DNA of 10,323 bases from an uncultured Bacilli bacterium (GTDB lineage: Bacteria; Bacillota_I; Bacilli_A; RF39; UBA660), in NCBI GenBank assembly GCA_934098455.1, contig CAKOOU010000033.1, positions 1 to 10,323 on the forward strand, given 5' to 3'. The notes under the pieces are model-generated. The model saw nothing but the letters and a program-made list of their open reading frames with translations. It did no database searches and had not been told where the DNA came from. The position numbers were made by a program, and so were the translations under genes. Position 1 is the first letter of the stretch, and every line of letters begins with the position of its first letter. Shown here piece by piece: positions 6,991-10,323 of this stretch.

Positions 6991-7040
6991 AGAAAAATTT
7001 AAAAAAAGTGTAAATAATGTATAAAGAAACAACTAAATAA

Positions 7041-7049
7041 TGTTATAAT
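7041..7049 (+). promoter_or_regulatory. Extended -10 promoter of the coiled-coil protein gene
   Basis: TGTTATAAT is a TGn-TATAAT extended -10 element, 18 bases before the ATG at 7068. The ribosome site CAGGTGA at 7056-7062 lies 5 bases before that ATG. The leader would be very short, about 12 bases. The -35 hexamer at 17 bases is poor (ATAAAG). Confidence 0.5.
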
Positions 7050-7067
7050 AAACTCAGGTGATTACTT

Positions 7068-9137
7068 ATGAATTCTAATAAAAAAGATGTAAATGATTAT
7101 TTTAAATATTTAAAATTATATTATATTTCTCTATATAAGAAACGTAAAAAAGAATTAGAAGAAAAAAAGAAAAAAGAATTAGAAGAAATATATAATAAGA
7201 GAAAAAGAGTTATTGGTGTTAAACCTATTGCAGTTAAAACAAAAGAAACTAAAATAGATAATAAAAATGCAAAAAATATAAAGGTTACTAGAAATGTAGG
7301 TATTAAAACTAATAAAAATAATTTAGAAGAAGTAAAAAAGAAACAACAAGAGAAAATATTAAATGAATTAAAACAAAAGAAAGAATTAGAAGAGAAAAAG
7401 AAGATTGAAGAAAAGAAAAAAATAGATGATGAAAAGAAAAGAAAAGAAGAAAAAATAAAACAAGAAGAAAAGAAAAAGAATGAAGAAAAGCAAAAGAAAG
7501 TAGAAGAACTAAATAAGAAAAAAGAAATAGATTTAAAAAAGAAGGAAGAATTAAAAAAAGAACAAGTAGAAAAATTAAAAAATGAAGAGTTAAATAAGAA
7601 AAAAGATAATATTAAAAAGAAAAATGTTGTTGGTGTTAATGATAAAGATAATAAGAATGAAAAAGATATAAAAGATAAAAAAGAAGTAAAAGAAAATAAA
7701 GATAACAAGGTAAATGATAATAAAATAAAAAAAGATAATATTAATAAAGTAGAAAATAATAAAGAAAAAGTAGATAACAAAGAAAAAGTTAAAGAAGATA
7801 AAAGTAAAACAAAAAATAATGGTAATAAAGAAGAAAAAAATAAAGAAAATAAAAAAGAGTTAGATGACAAAAAGAAAGTTACTAAGGTAGAAAGTAAAGA
7901 AGATAAAAATAAAGATAATTTAGAATTAGGTAAGAAGGAATTTATTAGTACTATAAATAAACAAATTAAGAAAGATTATGAATCACTACATAATTTAGAA
8001 ATGGAAATACATAGAATTAATCAAGAATTAGAAAATGCTAAAGATATTAATGATATTAATAAATTAATAGAAAGAGCTAGTAAAAATAGTAAAGACATAA
8101 ATAATATAATTAATAGAATAAATATGATTAAAGATGGTTCTATAATAAATATCGCTTTTAACCTATCTAAAATGCAACCTAAAGTATTAAAAGAATATAT
8201 TGATACATTAAAAAAAGAATCTAATAATTCAAAATATTTAAAAGAAATATATAATATAGAATTCAAAGATAAATTAGATTATACTAATAAAGTTAATGAT
8301 ATAAATAAAGAAACTAATAATTTAATAAATAGTATTAATAAGAAAAAAAATATTAATAATGAATTAGAAACTAAAAAAGATAATAATACTAAAGATATGA
8401 CAGAATTTAATAATAAATTATTTATATTTAGAGATAAACTGTTAACATTACAAATGAATATATCTAATTATTCTAATAAAGTAAAAAATATATTACCTAA
8501 AGAAGTAATAGAAACTAAATATTATTTAGGTGAAGTAGAAATTAAAAATAATAAAGAATTAATGAATATTGCAATGAAATTGAGCAAACAAAATAATGTT
8601 AATGTTGAAGTAATGTATAATAATTTAAGAAGTAAATTAAAAGTTGTTACTAATAAAAGTATAGTTCCTAGCAACGATTATAAATTTGATTTATTAAAAG
8701 AAAAAACTAATTTATCAATGACTAGAAAAGATATATTATCTACATTAAGTGAAGTAAGATTGTTTAAAGAAGAATTTAGTAAAGAATTTAATGATAATTT
8801 AGATACTAATGAATTTTATAATTATTATAGTGAAATAGAATCTATAGAAAATAAATTATTAAAAGAAGAAGAAAAATCTAATATATTAGATAAAAAGATA
8901 GATAGTACTATATTAGAAAATGATAAAAGAATAAGGGAAATTGAAAAATTAGATAAAGAAAAGAAGAAAAAAGAAAAAGAAGAGAAGATAAAGAAAGAAG
9001 AAGAAAAAAAGGTTCAAAATCAAAATAAAAATAGTATGAATAACACTATTAATAATAATCAAATGTATATGAATTATGATATGTATAATATGGATATGGA
9101 TTATGAAGAAGAAAGAACAAGAGGCCGTTCTAGATAA
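7068..9137 (+). CDS. Lys/Glu/Asn-rich coiled-coil protein of unknown function
   Basis: A 689-aa protein with no family I recognise. It has no signal peptide or transmembrane segment, so it is probably cytoplasmic, and I see no Cys or Trp. Residues 1-50 are basic, with a Tyr-rich start (YFKYLKLYYISLYKK). Residues about 85-180 are an almost unbroken charged K/E helix. Residues 190-285 are K/D/N-rich and probably disordered. Residues 286-640 show spaced Leu/Ile typical of coiled coils, with a less biased patch around 470-560. A second short K/E run follows, then an Asn/Met/Tyr-rich tail ending in RTRGRSR. The short motif V-x-GV occurs near residues 48-51 and 187-190. The AGGTGA site fixes the start. 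The coding strand is extremely A-rich. Structural or cell-division scaffolding is a possible role but unsupported. Confidence 0.8.
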   Translation: MNSNKKDVNDYFKYLKLYYISLYKKRKKELEEKKKKELEEIYNKRKRVIGVKPIAVKTKETKIDNKNAKNIKVTRNVGIKTNKNNLEEVKKKQQEKILNELKQKKELEEKKKIEEKKKIDDEKKRKEEKIKQEEKKKNEEKQKKVEELNKKKEIDLKKKEELKKEQVEKLKNEELNKKKDNIKKKNVVGVNDKDNKNEKDIKDKKEVKENKDNKVNDNKIKKDNINKVENNKEKVDNKEKVKEDKSKTKNNGNKEEKNKENKKELDDKKKVTKVESKEDKNKDNLELGKKEFISTINKQIKKDYESLHNLEMEIHRINQELENAKDINDINKLIERASKNSKDINNIINRINMIKDGSIINIAFNLSKMQPKVLKEYIDTLKKESNNSKYLKEIYNIEFKDKLDYTNKVNDINKETNNLINSINKKKNINNELETKKDNNTKDMTEFNNKLFIFRDKLLTLQMNISNYSNKVKNILPKEVIETKYYLGEVEIKNNKELMNIAMKLSKQNNVNVEVMYNNLRSKLKVVTNKSIVPSNDYKFDLLKEKTNLSMTRKDILSTLSEVRLFKEEFSKEFNDNLDTNEFYNYYSEIESIENKLLKEEEKSNILDKKIDSTILENDKRIREIEKLDKEKKKKEKEEKIKKEEEKKVQNQNKNSMNNTINNNQMYMNYDMYNMDMDYEEERTRGRSR

Positions 9138-9153
9138 GACTCTTGTTCTTTTT
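9112..9153. terminator. Bidirectional intrinsic terminator between convergent genes
   Basis: AAAGAACAAGAG (9112-9123) pairs with CTCTTGTTCTTT (9140-9151), a 12-bp stem flanked by T on the plus strand and able to act on the minus strand through the A/T-rich opposite side. The stem and loop contain the last codons and the TAA stop of the coiled-coil gene. The second surface-protein gene ends at 9165 from the other side. Confidence 0.75.
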
Positions 9154-9164
9154 ATGAGTTCAAT

Positions 9165-10323
9165 TTATCTTATAATGTAAGGATTTGAAATTGTGCCATT
9201 TCCTGATGAAATATTTGTATTTGCAAGAAGTGTTATTGATGGACGAAATGACTTGGAAGCGTCTACAGATGGTTGAGAAAAGGCACCATAATTTTCTGAG
9301 AGACCAAATCCCATGGTAAACGAGGTCACAAACTTTCCTACAATACTAAAATAATTAAGTGAAAGCATCAACCATTCATCTTGTGTAGCATTATTTCTTA
9401 AATAATAATTTAACTTTACTCCATCTCCTCCGCCAGCATAAACCAATTCATCAAAGGTTAATATTCCAACTTTATTTACATCTATTTCTCCATCTACTCC
9501 TGTTGTTTCACATTTATATGATGGTGTTTTTGTTACATAATATTTATTTCCTGCTGTAAATTCAAATTTTGTTCCTGAATTTATTAAATCACTTACTGTT
9601 CCTATTACTTTACCTTTTGAATCATAACCATTTGTTAAATCTCCTATACACCATGTTTCATTTTTTAATAAAACTTTATCACTTTCATTTGTTATTTTTC
9701 TTTCTAACCATTCATTTAATTTTGTTCTTACATTTCCAGTTGTATCTGCTGTACTATTTATGTAATCATTTATATGATATTCACCTACAGTTTTATATCC
9801 ATAATGTGCTTTTAATACCGTTCCTTGAGTTTCTGATGCTCCATCTGTTGCATATCCACTACTATTTGTTAAATTAGTTGTGCTACAAGTCTTTTCTGAT
9901 GCAAGTATTAATTTAATACTTCCATCTCCTTCAATTCTAACTATTCTCCAACACATTCCTGCATAGTTTACATAATTATCTATTGGGTTTCCTCTAAAAT
10001 AATATGTTGTTCCATAATCATCTTCTGCTGTTGATAATATTTTATCGTCTGCTGTAGTCACATTATCTACCATTCCTGTTGCAGATAAGTTTGCTGTAAA
10101 TGTAGATTTACCACTTAATGTTCCATTTTTTACATTATTTATTATACTATATGCTAATGTTCCTTTTTCAAAAGGACTATAATCTTCTACTTTATCCAAA
10201 TTAATTGTAAAGTCACTTGATGTCTTTGTTAAATTTATTGTTACTGTTTGTGAATCTTCTGTTGTTGTTATTGTTGTTCCACTTACTCCTGCTGTTTCTC
10301 CTTTATTTATTGTTATATCTTTT
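9165..10323 (-). CDS. Second surface protein, paralogue of the first (5' part beyond the window)
   Basis: The reading frame is open to the right edge, with no stop upstream, so 385 C-terminal residues are visible and the start lies outside. A TTG at 10199 could be mistaken for a start, but the frame continues through a Thr-rich beta-type stretch. It shares with the first surface protein LAYSIINN, DDYGTTYYFRGNPIDNYVNYAGMCWRIV, GDGSIKLIL, YAGG, the SFRPSITL block and the closing GNGTISNPYIIR. It lacks the roughly 60-residue insert present there between the LAY motif and DDYGT. The C-terminal block at 9241-9350 is about 41% GC, higher than its flanks, in the position of the other gene's variable region, but its codons are not the NNC type. 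Likely secreted or anchored; ligand unknown. No structured repeat follows it. Confidence 0.82.
   Translation of the reverse strand, partial: KDITINKGETAGVSGTTITTTEDSQTVTINLTKTSSDFTINLDKVEDYSPFEKGTLAYSIINNVKNGTLSGKSTFTANLSATGMVDNVTTADDKILSTAEDDYGTTYYFRGNPIDNYVNYAGMCWRIVRIEGDGSIKLILASEKTCSTTNLTNSSGYATDGASETQGTVLKAHYGYKTVGEYHINDYINSTADTTGNVRTKLNEWLERKITNESDKVLLKNETWCIGDLTNGYDSKGKVIGTVSDLINSGTKFEFTAGNKYYVTKTPSYKCETTGVDGEIDVNKVGILTFDELVYAGGGDGVKLNYYLRNNATQDEWLMLSLNYFSIVGKFVTSFTMGFGLSENYGAFSQPSVDASKSFRPSITLLANTNISSGNGTISNPYIIR

Noticed and set aside
7002..7016. AAAAAGTGTAAAT-like motif seen here and, on the minus strand, just after ddl (about 3408-3421)
   Set aside because: Short and A/T-dominated; two matches are easily chance.
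7121..7870. Long minus-strand open frame opposite the coiled-coil gene, rich in Ser, Phe and Leu
   Set aside because: It is the mirror of A-rich Lys/Glu codons, has no ribosome site and lies inside a well-supported gene.

Overview
The window comes from a very AT-rich, walled, low-GC Gram-positive bacterium. Coding strands are A-rich, Shine-Dalgarno sites are strong (AGGAGG before murF), and Trp is TGG. TGA is a true stop: the hydrolase ends in a TGA that overlaps the murF start. This argues for the standard bacterial code and against a Mycoplasma-type code. Peptidoglycan genes show that the cell makes a wall. An uncultured gut Bacilli lineage (RF39-like) fits the overall look, but that is a guess from general resemblance.

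Layout. Positions 1-2389 hold a surface-protein unit on the minus strand: a membrane-anchored 617-aa protein flanked by two direct copies of a structured repeat of about 165-200 bp. Each copy carries an intrinsic terminator, small hairpins and a long C/G homopolymer. The C-terminal part of the protein is encoded by a sharply GC-rich block (about 52% GC) full of NNC/NNT codons, which looks like the variable region of a diversity-generating retroelement (DGR). Positions 2385-6941 hold a minus-strand cell-wall cluster read as alpha/beta hydrolase, murF, ddl, then uppP. A candidate structured small RNA or leader, with its own promoter and terminator, lies between ddl and uppP. Positions 7068-9137 carry, divergently on the plus strand, a Lys/Glu/Asn-rich coiled-coil protein of unknown function. 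Positions 9165-10323 hold the 3' part of a second surface protein related to the first; it is minus-strand and runs off the right edge.

How it fits together. Ddl makes D-Ala-D-Ala. MurF, here with an unusual membrane-embedded N-terminus in place of the canonical substrate domain, joins it to the UDP-MurNAc-tripeptide. UppP regenerates the undecaprenyl phosphate carrier. The surface proteins at both ends look like members of a diversifying family. The flanking repeats suggest that the first one sits in a cassette that has been inserted, or can be exchanged, next to uppP.

No reverse transcriptase, template repeat, recombinase, transposase, tRNA, rRNA or CRISPR array is visible, so the machinery that would drive variation must lie elsewhere if it exists.
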